64,000 bases of DNA from Apostichopus japonicus (Eukaryota > Echinodermata > Holothuroidea > Aspidochirotida > Stichopodidae): assembly GCF_037975245.1 (NCBI RefSeq), contig NC_092565.1:17461999-17525998 (forward strand), in the 5' to 3' direction. Below the pieces are notes generated by a model, which saw only the letters and a program-made list of their open reading frames with translations, had not been told where the DNA came from and did no database searches. Each line of letters begins with the position of its first letter. The stretch's first letter is position 1. Of this stretch, positions 24,241 through 35,531 are shown piece after piece. The translations under genes were made by a program, and so were the position numbers.

Positions 24241-26440
24241 AAGAAGGTTTGTTCCAGAGATATGTTACAGCACCCCATTCCACTATATTCAGCATACCGT
24301 ACACTTTTTATGCGATAACTGGTAATACGCGTACGCTGCCAACATTCGATCTGTATATAATGTCTATATAACGATTTCTTATTCGTGGTCACTTTCAATT
24401 TCAATTATATTGCACTTCATCTCTACATTTTACAAAAATATGTTACGGTACTTTTTAACCGTTGCTCGTTTTAAACAACTGATAATTTGTGTTCTTTCGT
24501 TTATTTACATTATTTTACAAGACAAAGCGTAACAATAGAACTACCTAAATTGACGTTGAAAGAACAACTAACACAAAATATCATTTACATATTTAATTAC
24601 CTTCTGCTTAAAAGTTAAGAATAAGTTTACAGCCTCATAGGTTTTAGTATTTCCTATTAAAACTTACATTTAATACGACTTGCTAAGCCTATAACCGGTG
24701 ACAGTCTTTTCAAAATGTGATCGACCACAGTTAGCAAATGCTCAAACTCACACATTTGACTTTCTATAAGCCTTATTTACTCGGCACCTGGCAGTTTGGG
24801 AAACGTTCACTGCATTTGTTCGCTCGGGTCTGATATCCATTGGTTGCGTATCATGTCATGGGCCTTACCTATAAGTGTGCTAACTTCACTCGAAAGTGGT
24901 TTCATTTGAATGCTTCACATCTAACTCTATTCAAATTTTTAAAGTTGACAAATGAGATCAAACAGAACTGTTTTTTCTCTTTCTAGAGACGACTGAGAAG
25001 TCCAAACTTAGTTCATACCTTCTGACATAAGCTACACTGCAGCGGATTAAGTTTTTTGCTGGTACCATTGGGACAAATTACAAGTTTCATCATTATCGCT
25101 ACCATGCACGTTGACGTGATATACTACGGACAAGGGAGCTTATCAGTAAAGTAGCACCACTTAAGGGCCATATATCGCCGCCAATGCCTTCTTTGTTTGA
25201 TATTATTTGTGTTTGTCTAAATAACCTTTCAAAACTTATATTTGAAGGCTGGAATTGACTTTATAGAAAATGGAACTGAATGCTTGATGCTTTCATTTTG
25301 GGAAAGGCCTCATTTATTTTGGAACTGCAATTAAACAGGACATTTAGTATGGGGAGAGGGAGGTATATGAAAGGGAAATATTTACATAGCTACTATTGAA
25401 AAGTGCTTGAGATGAGGTACCGTGAGATGGTTTCACCAATAATACATGCTGATGTCGAGAAATTTGCGTTTCACATATTGTAATAAAGATACAACCACAT
25501 CCAGCTTTACTATAGTTGAGTGCGAATGGGTTTTTAAATATAGACAATGAAGTCAGAGTGTGTACCCACTGCCCATCATTAATAAAACAAAAAATTAAAA
25601 CAAATCAGGCAACTGAACTCTAGTTATCATCCCTGAAAGTAGAGCCTCATATTGGAAATGGCATGGAAGTGCTGCTCCCTCTGCGGTTTTACTCCCCGTT
25701 CATGTTTACATATTAGTTAGGTTTATGCTTTAGACAGGGGTGCTGTTAACCTCCCTTTGTTAACAGGCGTTACCTCTCATTCACTGTTATTTGCCACATT
25801 TGGATATATGTTACGCATTGTTACTCCCGCACCCCCCCCCCCCTCCAACACAAGTTTATCTCACATAATTATCTTGTCACCGGCCAAGTGTTATATCTCA
25901 CATTATATATCCTGGTTATAACCTACGGTTTACCTCTTCGTAATGTCGATAAGGCGTCCATGTTTCTAAGCTCACTAAATAATTGCATGTCAAATGTGGT
26001 CCCATGCATCTAAGGCAAATGTGTTTCATGCCATTGATAACGTAGCTGACTGCGTGTGATCATACATGCATACATACTACCTTAAATACCATGAAACCAG
26101 CACTATCACGTGAAAGGTACATTCACACCCAATGACTGATGTATAGTAGTATAGTAGGTAATATTATGTTATTATATAAAATTACCATATCGCTTAGGAG
26201 TGACCGTGGTGAAGTAATATGATATCATCAGGTATACGTAGAAGGGTTTCAAAGATGAGGGAGCGGGAGCGGGGCGTGGGCAAATTCTAAAACTTGAAAT
26301 TATATGGGGCGGGCAAGAGGCGATGAAGGAGGTTATCGGTACGGGGGGGGGGCGGGTTGGCGGAAGTTATTAGATCTGGTGTCGTTGAAGCAAACACCCA
26401 TGTATGGTGTTGTGTGCTCCCACAGCAAAAAAGAATACTC
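24241..26440. other. Intergenic region downstream of the receptor gene
   Basis: No exon recognised. Features seen are a C-run near 25831-25843 and GC-rich, purine-rich DNA at 26255-26365 with a G-run near 26343-26351. Since the GPCR is on the minus strand, this is its 3' flank. Confidence 0.5.
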
Positions 26441-26446
26441 TTTATT
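26441..26446 (-). terminator. Possible polyadenylation signal AATAAA
   Basis: AATAAA on the minus strand, about 270 nt after the receptor stop codon. A second AATAAA lies closer, at 26571-26576 (about 140 nt after the stop). Either could set the mRNA 3' end. Transcript data would be needed to choose. Confidence 0.35.
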
Positions 26447-26714
26447 TTGTGTTTAGAGGTTGAAAAGGAGGTGTACACCAGTGTTGTGGTCTAATTCTTT
26501 CCCAGCAAAAACGTAACAAATCCTTCGACTGGACCATTCTCCCCGCCTGAAGATAGATGCCTTTTCAAGTTTTATTTCTAGCGGTAAGTTTGAGATATGA
26601 AATATGAGTTTATGGATCTCTTTGGTAATTGTTCGACAAACTGCCAGTGCCATCGTCGTGATTCAGTGCTGTGTTTGTACTATAGGTCGTAGGATTATTA
26701 TTCAGTTTATAGCA

Positions 26715-27746
26715 CTAGAGTGGTGAGCTCACGGCAGTATGCCTCGTTCGTTGAGATGGGGCATGTTTTGAATTCATGCAAGTGTACAACGGCTGCTTCC
26801 TCGGCTTAGAGCACCGGAAACTGCTTCTCAGTCTCTGTCTGAAGAAGGAACTCATTGTATACAATACTACCGGATTCAAAGCGCTTTTCGTGTAGACCAA
26901 AGGTTCCAAGAAGTGCGTGAGGATTAACATGACGTTTGGATCTATCAATGTATGTGAAAAGCGAAAAGCCGCGTGCAACAATTCTGTCACGTGATAGGGC
27001 AACCAGCAAATCACAAACATGATGACGAGAGCTAAGACTACGACAGCGAGACGTCTTCTGGCGATGATCTGCCCGTGACGTGCTAGGTATCCGTCGTCTG
27101 GTAAGGTTTGAATACTACGATAAAGATGCCAAGCGAGGCAACTGTAGTAAATGAAGATAATGACCAAGGGGACGGCGAAGAGAACCGTGAAGTACGAAAA
27201 CGCGTAAATGAAATCCAAGTGAGTTTCTTCAAAGTGCATGAAACTACACACCTTGTGACTTCCGTACACTTCCTTTACCTCCGATCCAAAGATTCCAGTT
27301 AGGCTTGCCAGCCCAGCTGCGACCCAGACGAGAAAAACTTGGACGTAGACGTTCCCGCCTAGGCAACCTTTCGACTTAGGTGTTAGTTTAACGACTGAGT
27401 TGTATCGGTTCGCACTCAAGGCCACTAGCGTGTATATAGCGGCCGTTTGCAGTGCTATCGAAAGGCCGTTAGTAAAACGACAAAGTGCTTCGCCGTGTTG
27501 CCACAAATGATTGTTTCGATACAAATCTATTCTTACAGGAACGCATATAGCCAAGAAGAGGAGATCAGCTGACGCTAGGCTACCAATCAAAACGTTTGCT
27601 TTCTGTGTCTGATGGCTTTGGGCTAAAATCAAGAGGATGGAGAAGTTTCCTATTACTCCAAAGATGGCGATAATGGAATAGATAGCGGTAGTGACGTCAT
27701 GGTGAACAGTAAATAGACTCTCATCGTAGTAGGAGAAATTGACACT
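26715..27746 (-). CDS. Bombesin/CCHamide-type neuropeptide GPCR, terminal exon
   Basis: A class A seven-helix receptor that would sit in the plasma membrane and signal through G proteins on binding a neuropeptide. Numbering from the first in-frame Met at 27791 (358 residues), the helices are near 34-57, 67-88, 103-127, 148-169, 192-218, 245-270 and 287-312. Conserved markers are N49 (TM1), LASAD with D76 (TM2), C104 and C182 (extracellular disulfide), W156 (TM4), P208 (TM5), CWLPYH at 262-267 (TM6) and ALNPVVLY at 304-311 (TM7). C327 is a likely palmitoylation site. The ARRRLAVVVL-CWLPYHV stretch and NPxxLY followed by FFRQRLRSSFRC fit bombesin/CCHamide/endothelin-like receptors. N18-F-S is an N-glycosylation sequon. 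Oddity: the TM3 motif is NRY (128-130), not DRY. The minus strand has CATTTCTTTCAG immediately before AGT GTC AAT, so this exon probably starts at 27746, with the true N-terminus in an upstream exon. The Met at 27791 would then be intronic. Exact ligand unknown. Confidence 0.9.
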   Translation of the reverse strand, partial: SVNFSYYDESLFTVHHDVTTAIYSIIAIFGVIGNFSILLILAQSHQTQKANVLIGSLASADLLFLAICVPVRIDLYRNNHLWQHGEALCRFTNGLSIALQTAAIYTLVALSANRYNSVVKLTPKSKGCLGGNVYVQVFLVWVAAGLASLTGIFGSEVKEVYGSHKVCSFMHFEETHLDFIYAFSYFTVLFAVPLVIIFIYYSCLAWHLYRSIQTLPDDGYLARHGQIIARRRLAVVVLALVIMFVICWLPYHVTELLHAAFRFSHTLIDPNVMLILTHFLEPLVYTKSALNPVVLYTMSSFFRQRLRSSFRCSKPRKQPLYTCMNSKHAPSQRTRHTAVSSPL

Positions 27747-27775
27747 CTGAAAGAAATGAAAAATAGAACAGGAAA
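27747..27775 (-). promoter_or_regulatory. Splice acceptor before the GPCR exon
   Basis: On the minus strand a long pyrimidine-rich tract (CTGTTCTATTTTTCATTTCTTTC) ends in AG at 27748-27747, directly before receptor codons. This is a strong 3' splice site by eye and argues that the receptor is not single-exon. Confidence 0.65.
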
Positions 27776-28783
27776 AGACATGAAAAGACAAGCAGTTGTT
27801 ATCACATAGCTAAGAATAGTAGTAATACACGTGTGTCTGTTTGAAGTATTATGTTTTATCATGGAGGTACCTCCATGCAGGGAGTTGCTATGCTCCATGG
27901 TTGTTTCTGCGGAAGGCGGAGTAGAAGGGGGCAGGGCAAGACAAAAGATAATAAGAAGGGAATGTTCTGCTTACGTCATGGCATGATATTAAGGGGAAGG
28001 TGGTACATTCGTCTAAACGCAAACCACGTGTCACTTTACTGTATCATGTATCTTGCATACATCTTCTGTTATTTATTAGTTTAAATCCAAAAGCATTCAA
28101 AACCAACAAACTCAGATACAAAGAAGATACATTAATCTTCCCTTGCATGCAATGTTTGGGCATTCGTTGAATGGGATTTGCCACTATTATGAATTTTACT
28201 TACGTCACATATCCTGTTACTATACATGTCGGAGCTATAATGTTCTTCTATATACCCTTACCTCCCAGTTCCTGCAAATGAGTCCCTCCGTGGCTTACAT
28301 TAAAGCGAGAAGTAATCATACAACAACAAAAATCTGTTCACGTAATTGTGTCCTTAGGCGCTTAAAGTTTTTTTTTCTTTGTCAATGTTCAAAATATATA
28401 ACTGCAGATTCATGAGTAAGGTATTACAATGAATTTGATTGAATTCACACCATTCTCATTTTAGTAGGATTAATCATATACAAATAACAAGTTTGAAATC
28501 ACACATTTACGTTATTATTGGAATAAATTACCTTTACTAGTGAAGTTAACGAACTAGATTGATATCGGCTTTTAATATCAAACATCATTTAAGACGGTTT
28601 TGTTTCCTTCATATTTAACAGAGAGGGGGGTATTTTTTTGGGGGGGGGGTTGAAGAATATGGTTGCATACGCAACATAAGGTCTGCCGTCACTCTACAAA
28701 TCTATGCAAACAAGACATATTATTTAAAAAAGAGTAATTGCAAAGAAATTAACATCTGTCAAAAAGCCGACGACTTCTCAGAG
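27776..28783. other. Upstream flank or intron of the receptor, no exon fixed
   Basis: Should contain an intron and possibly the first exon of the receptor on the minus strand, but no short exon with a signal peptide could be assigned. Short frames on both strands lack motifs. G-runs lie near 28625-28650. Confidence 0.4.
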
Positions 28784-29218
28784 CAGGGTTTCCCTAACTT
28801 TATCCCTCTCGCACGAACCCCCTTGTGGATGTCAGAGTTGTCCACGAACCCCCAACTTTTTGAGACACGATCTGAGTCATTATTATACTATAATAGGCAT
28901 AATAGTGCTTCGTAAAAGATCAAGTTCATAATGTAGTATTGTAATGCAAAAAAAGCAAGAGATGAACAAATATTTAATTGGAAACTTCAAGATCAGATCA
29001 CGAATTGTATCACGCGTCGGTCACCCATCACACACGATGAGCCGGATGCTCCTGTTTTTCCATAGGTACGACTTTTGTACAATACTAAATTATATGATAT
29101 ATCAGATTTTAGTTCAACAAAAAATACTCTAGATTTGACTTTCAGAAACTCTCACGAACCCCCTGGGATGGACTCACGCACCCCATAGGGTTCATGTACC
29201 CCAGTAAGGGAACCCCTG
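28784..29218. mobile_element. hAT-like non-autonomous element, 435 bp, old
   Basis: Left end CAGGGTTTCCCTAAC and right end (complement) CAGGGGTTCCCTTAC form imperfect inverted repeats of the CAGxG type used by hAT transposons. The subterminal parts share CACGAACCCCC-type words. Flanks are TCTCAGAG (28776-28783) and TTTTAGAG (29219-29226), an 8-bp duplication with two differences, both C/T. No transposase frame. The open frame at 28944-29132 inside has no motif. Confidence 0.7.
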
Positions 29219-31690
29219 TTTTAGAGGTTTGAAATTAGCTTCTTTCGGAGGGTTCCTTTTATTGCCACATTACTGTTTTCATTTCTACTTGCCACATGAG
29301 TTATAAATGCAAGAATTTTAACCTGTACCCGAGGCTGACTTCACACATTAACGAAATGATCAATGTATGCACTCTAATAGAGTGACTATCCAATCTTTGG
29401 AGTTACTACGGTGCTTAAGAACTATTTTGGAAGTTTGTCATTAACGTTAAATGGTCAACATTACACCCATTGTACGATATAGAAGTTCTCCATATTATGG
29501 TAACTCTTGTTTAAGTATTCAACTCATCCAGCAGTGAATACAGTTGGCAAACCTCCTCTATACAGTTACTTTATTATACAAGTCTTCAATTTCCTGCGAA
29601 GAGCCATTTTAGACGACAAGCTTGCAGAAGAGTGGTTTTTGCAAACGCTTAGGAAGTTGTAACTTTGATTACTTTGGAAGAAATAATGAAGGTCTTTTAA
29701 GACTAATTACTCAAATATAATTTCAATTAGTCGGAAGAGGAAAGAAAAGTAAAGGAAAGCAAAGTAAGGGGAAAAAACAGTAAAAAAAAACTTCAAAACC
29801 ATCATGCAGAAAATCATGCAACAAGGATATTTATAAATTAATTATTTGATTCTAGGAATTAAACGACCGAATAAAATAGGCACTTTAAAAAATTATAATC
29901 TGCATCTTTATATCACAGGAGTTATAAAAAATATGAAAAAAGAAGGTAAATAATCGTCGAAGCGTAAATGAAACATTAAAAATGTTAGGTTGGTTAAAAT
30001 CCTTAATCCAATAATTCAAATTAATGTCCATAATATGACACGAATGACTGCATAGTCACTTAAAAAAAAATCTACATTATTTATAAATAATGTATGAAAG
30101 TAAACCTTACTGATGCGAAACTTACATATAATTGACAATTAATCATATAGGAAAATATTGTGATAGCATTTATCCACAAACGATTTATTTATTATATCCA
30201 TAAAACAGCATAAAACATTAAACGTTCTTTTTTTTCTTCTCCGTCATCTCTTTTGAAATTGAAGATATTGAAGAAGGGAATTTGAGGGACTTTAATATTG
30301 ATCAGTGCTGATTGACTTCATATCTGATGGTCAAGTTTAAGGATTAGGTTCGAACTGACCTCGCTTTCTACTGATATAAGTGTTTTCTTCGGCCACTGAC
30401 AAGATTTTCGATATATAGTTGAAATAATTTAATTAACAGTGTCTTTCGCGACTTGGAAAATGGAAAGTTTCCTTTTGCGTAATATTTTCTCTTTTTAGAC
30501 AAATAATTTGGAGGAGAAACCATGAAGGACAATACAAATCCCTCACCCGATGATACATAAGGTTTCTTTTTATCAGGAAGGTTGGGAAGGGGAGGGAGAG
30601 GGAGAGGCGGTGGGGGAGGGAGGGAGAGGTGGATGGGGAGGGACGCCTGACCATTATCAAGGAAGCCCGGGAGGAGGGATGCTACGTCCTTTACATTAAA
30701 CCGTGAAGCAATTGGCAGGTCCCTGCCTTAAATAAGATGTCTTTACCGATGGTTCATCAAGAAGATAAAAGCGTGTATACCTTGGTTACAACACATTACA
30801 CTATCTTCTCCATTTCTATATCTTTGCCTATAACTTTATTAAAAAAAAAATCTTTGAAAGGCGAAGTCATTTCTGTTGAAGTGCCACTTTAGAAAACTTT
30901 ATGGAGAGTACGTGCTGCTGTAAGGCACAAGAAGCTAGCTTACAGGCCAGCTTGTTGATATTCGTAACCTAATGCTCTTTATAAGTTGTATGAGGCGTTA
31001 CAATATTTCCTTCGAAAATCGTATCGTTTCGAGTTTACTAAAAAATGATGAATTATTAGAATATAATAATAAGAGAATATGAACAGACTTGAAGAGTAAG
31101 CCGATCTTGTTTGTAACAAACCACCATATAGAAAAGTATACCTGCTTTTGCACATCTTTCATTTCGGAAAGCAAAGAGTATAGGCTATATGCCACCGAAC
31201 TACAATGATTTAGTAAAGATAGAATGCATATTGCTTAAATTTCAAGATACCACGTTTGTAAGGTATAAATGTCTTGGTTAAAAACTATCAATTACCTTTA
31301 TGTTACTATACAAGCTAAAAGTTAACAACGAATTGAATCCTCAAACGCGATTGGATTTACGTTACTTTGCAGTTCATCGTACCTTCGTGTCCTTCAGGAC
31401 GTTGGTGTTGCGATGTAATTAAGACACTGAAGAGATGCTCGTGATGTCACAGCGATAAGATCACGAGTCAATGTCCTGGTTCCAAAGTGATGGAAGAATC
31501 AGCACGACGAAATTAGATCCAGTTTTAGATCTCATTTTGACTAATTCTTCATTGTAATTAACTTATTATTAAACAAACATTTCTGAAACTGCTTTTTTCA
31601 TTAAGTAGAAGCAACTGATAACTTTAATTGAAGTTCCAAGAATTACTATCAGAAATATGGGTTAAGATGTTTGGTTGTCTTTTTTTTCAT
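29219..31690. other. Intergenic, no gene recognised
   Basis: AT-rich DNA without recognisable exons. A G-rich tract at 30588-30650 (many GGGAGGG words on the plus strand) could form G-quadruplexes. Other short frames show no motif. Confidence 0.5.
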
Positions 31691-31696
31691 TCAAGG

Positions 31697-31962
31697 GGAT
31701 CTGTAATCTTCATCTTCTACATTTGTTTCTTATTTTTTAATTTTTTTTTATGTTTGTACTTTTGCGCAATTTGGCTCACGTATTATGCTGACGTGTACGC
31801 AATTTAGCTAACTAAATTATACTATGTTTTAATACTTAAGGTGATCTGTATTCTTCATCTTCTACATGTGTTTTTTAGTTTATTTTATGTTTTACTTTTG
31901 CGCAATTTGGCTCACGCGTTATGCTTACTTGTACTAATTATACTAACTTGTAATTAAATTAT
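31697..31962. repeat. Tandem duplication, offset 145 bp
   Basis: GATCTGTA-TCTTCATCTTCTACAT, then T-rich DNA, then TTTTGCGCAATTTGGCTCACG and TTATGCT-ACTTGTAC, occurs twice, starting at 31698 and at 31843. The copies differ by small indels in the T-rich middle. Two copies only. Confidence 0.75.
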
Positions 31963-34909
31963 AACAACAAACTGGTACAAAAAAAACAAACACTTCTTGA
32001 AAGGACAAAACGACTTGTAATAATGTTAATATCGTTATGAAGTGATAACGAAAAGAAATTCTATGCTTTCATTGGTCCTGAGTGAAACGAAGATGGATGA
32101 CATCCGGTTGAAAGTGAACTGGATTTGGCGGAAGAAAATTGATTGATCAATGAATTTTAATCCCCTGCCCTGATAAAAACAATCAAGAATAGCTAACAGC
32201 TTTAGAACAATTTAAAAATTTATCCTCCCGTGTAACAACTGTGACAAAATGAGTAAAACATGTGTCAAACTAAGAAATATAAGTTTAGAACTTTTGGTTT
32301 ATGCTCTAGTTTAATGTTTTAGAAACTAACAGTGAAAATCACTGGTGAACTAAACAGTTCCAGAATAGAAGATGAAAAAGTTGTGATCTAGTTTTGAAAA
32401 AAAAAAACAATTCTCTCAGTTGACAGATTTTATCATGTTTAGATTTCGAGGAAGTTATTGTTGAACTGACCTAGATACGGGACCAGTTTCTTTTCATCCT
32501 CAGTGAATATTCGTTCCAGATATTGGGTCATATCCTGTCCAGAGTGAAGGCAGGATATAGTAACATGACACCTGGTGGGTGATTTTGGCCTTTTTTTTCT
32601 TTTCTTTATTCTTGCTTGTTTTTGTTTTTGTTTTTCGTCGTATGAAGTAATACGACATTGGGAATTGCTAATCTCGTGTTTGCAAGTTAGACATGATAAC
32701 GGTTCTAGTGACAATCCATGCAGTAAAAGCTAACCACCCACCGATTACGCACATATGCGCATTCGCATGCGCATACACGCACCAACACCTACACACATCG
32801 ACAGACACAGTCACAGACACAGTCAAACGGCCACGCATACGTAGCCTTAGTTTGTGGATTGAGCGGGGAATGTGTCTACGTATATAAGAATTCCAAATTT
32901 GCTACAATCATTTACTTGACAAAAATACACTTAGAGAATGACAAATGAACTTGGCGGACACACAATTGTTCACTCTTTTGTAAGATGCCATCGTTAATTA
33001 ATCAACAAATACTTAAGTACAAAAACACAATCATACACCCGCGCGCCCGCGCACGCACAAACACACATGCCAAGAGGCAATGGATGCGCCTTGAAAAGGA
33101 TGAAGTCCCTTAACATGCCAAGGCAAGCTAAAACAATGTCAACAAGTTTTAGAATAAGGACGAAGGTTGTACATCCCTTACCGGACTTCTAAATATAAAT
33201 TGCATCAATTGTGTATTTCCGTTCTAGAATGTAGTGCGTGTCACTGTAATATTTCTATTTGCTTTATCCATGCTTTGAATTTAAGCGTCGCCAGATATTA
33301 ATCGTAATTCAAATCCATCGACATACATCGCAGTTCCGAAACTGTGTGACTTCGATACGTGATATAGCTTTGAATACAGGAGATATCAAGTTACAACAGT
33401 CTGGTAGGGGAACTTACTTCATGAAGAAGAAGATTAAGAAGGAAAAAAAAACGAAAAGATATAAACCAATCAGAATTGTCTATAAGTATAAGCAAGTTAA
33501 ACTTAATAATAAGAGTCAGGTCAAATCTTAAAGACAAGGGTGATTAAAATTGTAAGTCTTTCATGTAAGTTGTGATTTCATAATAATTGTAACTTGCGTA
33601 TTTTTCTGCAATTTTACATGTGCAGGTGTCGAGGGTTTAACCCCTTGTTTGTATATAAGTGGTTGATATGAGGGTATATACTTAGAGTAAAGCAATTCAT
33701 ATATAATTTAAACAATTTATATCCTTGTGCAGAGCGACTTAAAACAAGGTAATTAACATAAAAATAATATAATACAAATAATACAGTAAAAACAACAAAA
33801 TTCATATTCAGAGATGGGAGATTTTACGTAATGTAGGAGTAAAAATATTCTTCGCTTAGTTTGGGTTAGGATCAATCAAATTTTCAAGTTTGAAACTTCT
33901 TCATAATCGCGAAAATAAGTTGGTTGTTAAATTGAGATTTTCCCAGAAAATGTATCAAAGTTAGATTGTCTGAAGTTACCGTGCACCCGATACACGGATT
34001 TGTTGGAATTACAAATATCCTCAGTTCTTACTGTAAACATAATAGCACATCCTACCGATTTATCAGATTTGTCAGCACAACCCAGTGTTTACTGTGGTAC
34101 AAAACTTTAAGATTGACAGTAGTAACTGTAATCTCTGTGTGAATCGGCTGTACCGTGGTAAAGGAACCTGCGTCTTTAACTGAAGGAAGAGCACTTTAAA
34201 TATATATATATATTTTTTTTTTACAGTGTCTCGACGTATTTCCGACAGCGTGCATCTTTTCTCACACAAATCTAACCCTACAGGTTAAGAATCTTCAAGC
34301 ACGGCCACGGGTTGACGATTTGAGAATAATCTCTCTATATTTCCCGCTATAAGTGGTACGTTTTCCCGCTAAAAAGATTGCATCAATATGTCTTCTGCCC
34401 TTCAATTGTTCTTTGCATATCTGGAGTGTCTGTCTCAAGGATTCATTCATAGAAAGTTGATGCTTCGTCAGATGAAGGGGGAAAGGGGTGACTTCTTATC
34501 CAAAGCAAAAGAAGAAAAAACAACAACAGAAAAGGGTGAGATAAAACCGACCTCTCTTTCTCTTCCAAAGAAATCCCCCAAATTCTTAATCAAAATACAA
34601 ATGTGATGTAATTCAAGTAGCAGTTTTACTATTCCCAAGTTATCATTTTTACACTAAATTGCAAATTATATGATGATGCAAATGAGAGATGAAAGTCCCC
34701 TGGTAATGAATACAATTCCTACATAATGAGAATGTCACAAGTGACACATAGTGACCCTTTCTAGAAAGTAACGCTCAATTGATAATCAAGAAACCACGCA
34801 AACACTCTGCTTTTAATTCTCATGGATTTATTGGCACGAGATATTTCAATGATTATTGGTAAAAGAAAACATAAAAGAAATACACATATGAAAATAACTA
34901 CACCCCCTT
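31963..34909. other. Intergenic, no gene recognised
   Basis: Contains a CA- and CG-rich imperfect simple repeat at 32745-32830 and 33040-33070 and a short TA tract near 34198-34215. The lysine-rich frame at 33259-33531 (+) comes from A-rich DNA, and other frames lack motifs. Confidence 0.5.
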
Positions 34910-35154
34910 GGATACTTATCCAGTGAATCCTACCCCCTTTATGCTAACTGACACTGCTATAGTACGCTTTAGGACAGGCTTCAGAAGATCACCGCCCACA
35001 AGGTAGTCGCTATAGGCGGAGTCAAACCATTCAGCTTTTCGCAAAAGTGTCAAAGTAGGATACCTGTATCCGGCGTCTTAAAAGTGTGGACCAGACCACA
35101 TCTATCGGCACGGAAGAATACCCCCGTGACACCAAGCAGTTAGTTTGGAGTCAC
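34910..35154. other. GC-balanced island with five consecutive hairpins
   Basis: This 245-bp stretch is clearly less AT-rich than its surroundings and holds short inverted repeats in succession: GGATA/TATCC (34910-34921), CCGCC/GGCGG (34992-35019), GGATAC/GTATCC (35058-35071), TGTGG/CCACA (35085-35100) and GTGACxCCAA/TTGGxGTCAC (35126-35154). A 53-codon stop-to-stop frame on the minus strand (34916-35077) has a protein-like composition but no known domain that I recognise. It could be a structured RNA gene, a conserved mobile-element part or a short exon. Function unknown. Confidence 0.45.
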
Positions 35155-35523
35155 CAAAAATAAAACCCTGTAGACAAACAGAGGAGCAAAACCATTCCTA
35201 ATATTTGTTTTAAACATACGGTCAATTTCCCGAAGCAAAACTACGATTGATTTATCGCAACTTATAAAGGACATTTTAACTCTCACTCCTTCGAGACACA
35301 TTAACGTAACCATGATACAGCATTTCCTTTGCTTTCTAAAAATAATCTTACCAATTTTTCACAATAAATTCTTTACGCGACAAATTTAAGATCTGCCCTT
35401 GTTCCTCAAACAATTAAGGCTCTTATATATTTAGTTTACTCTTCCCTTTTCTTTACAGGGAGTCCTCTACTTTGTTAAGCCATCTGAAGGTTTTTTAGAA
35501 GATTTCCTATCACATTGTACATA
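35155..35523. other. Intergenic, no gene recognised
   Basis: AT-rich sequence between the hairpin island and the outer hAT-like element. No recognisable signal. Confidence 0.5.
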
Positions 35524-35531
35524 TTCACGTG

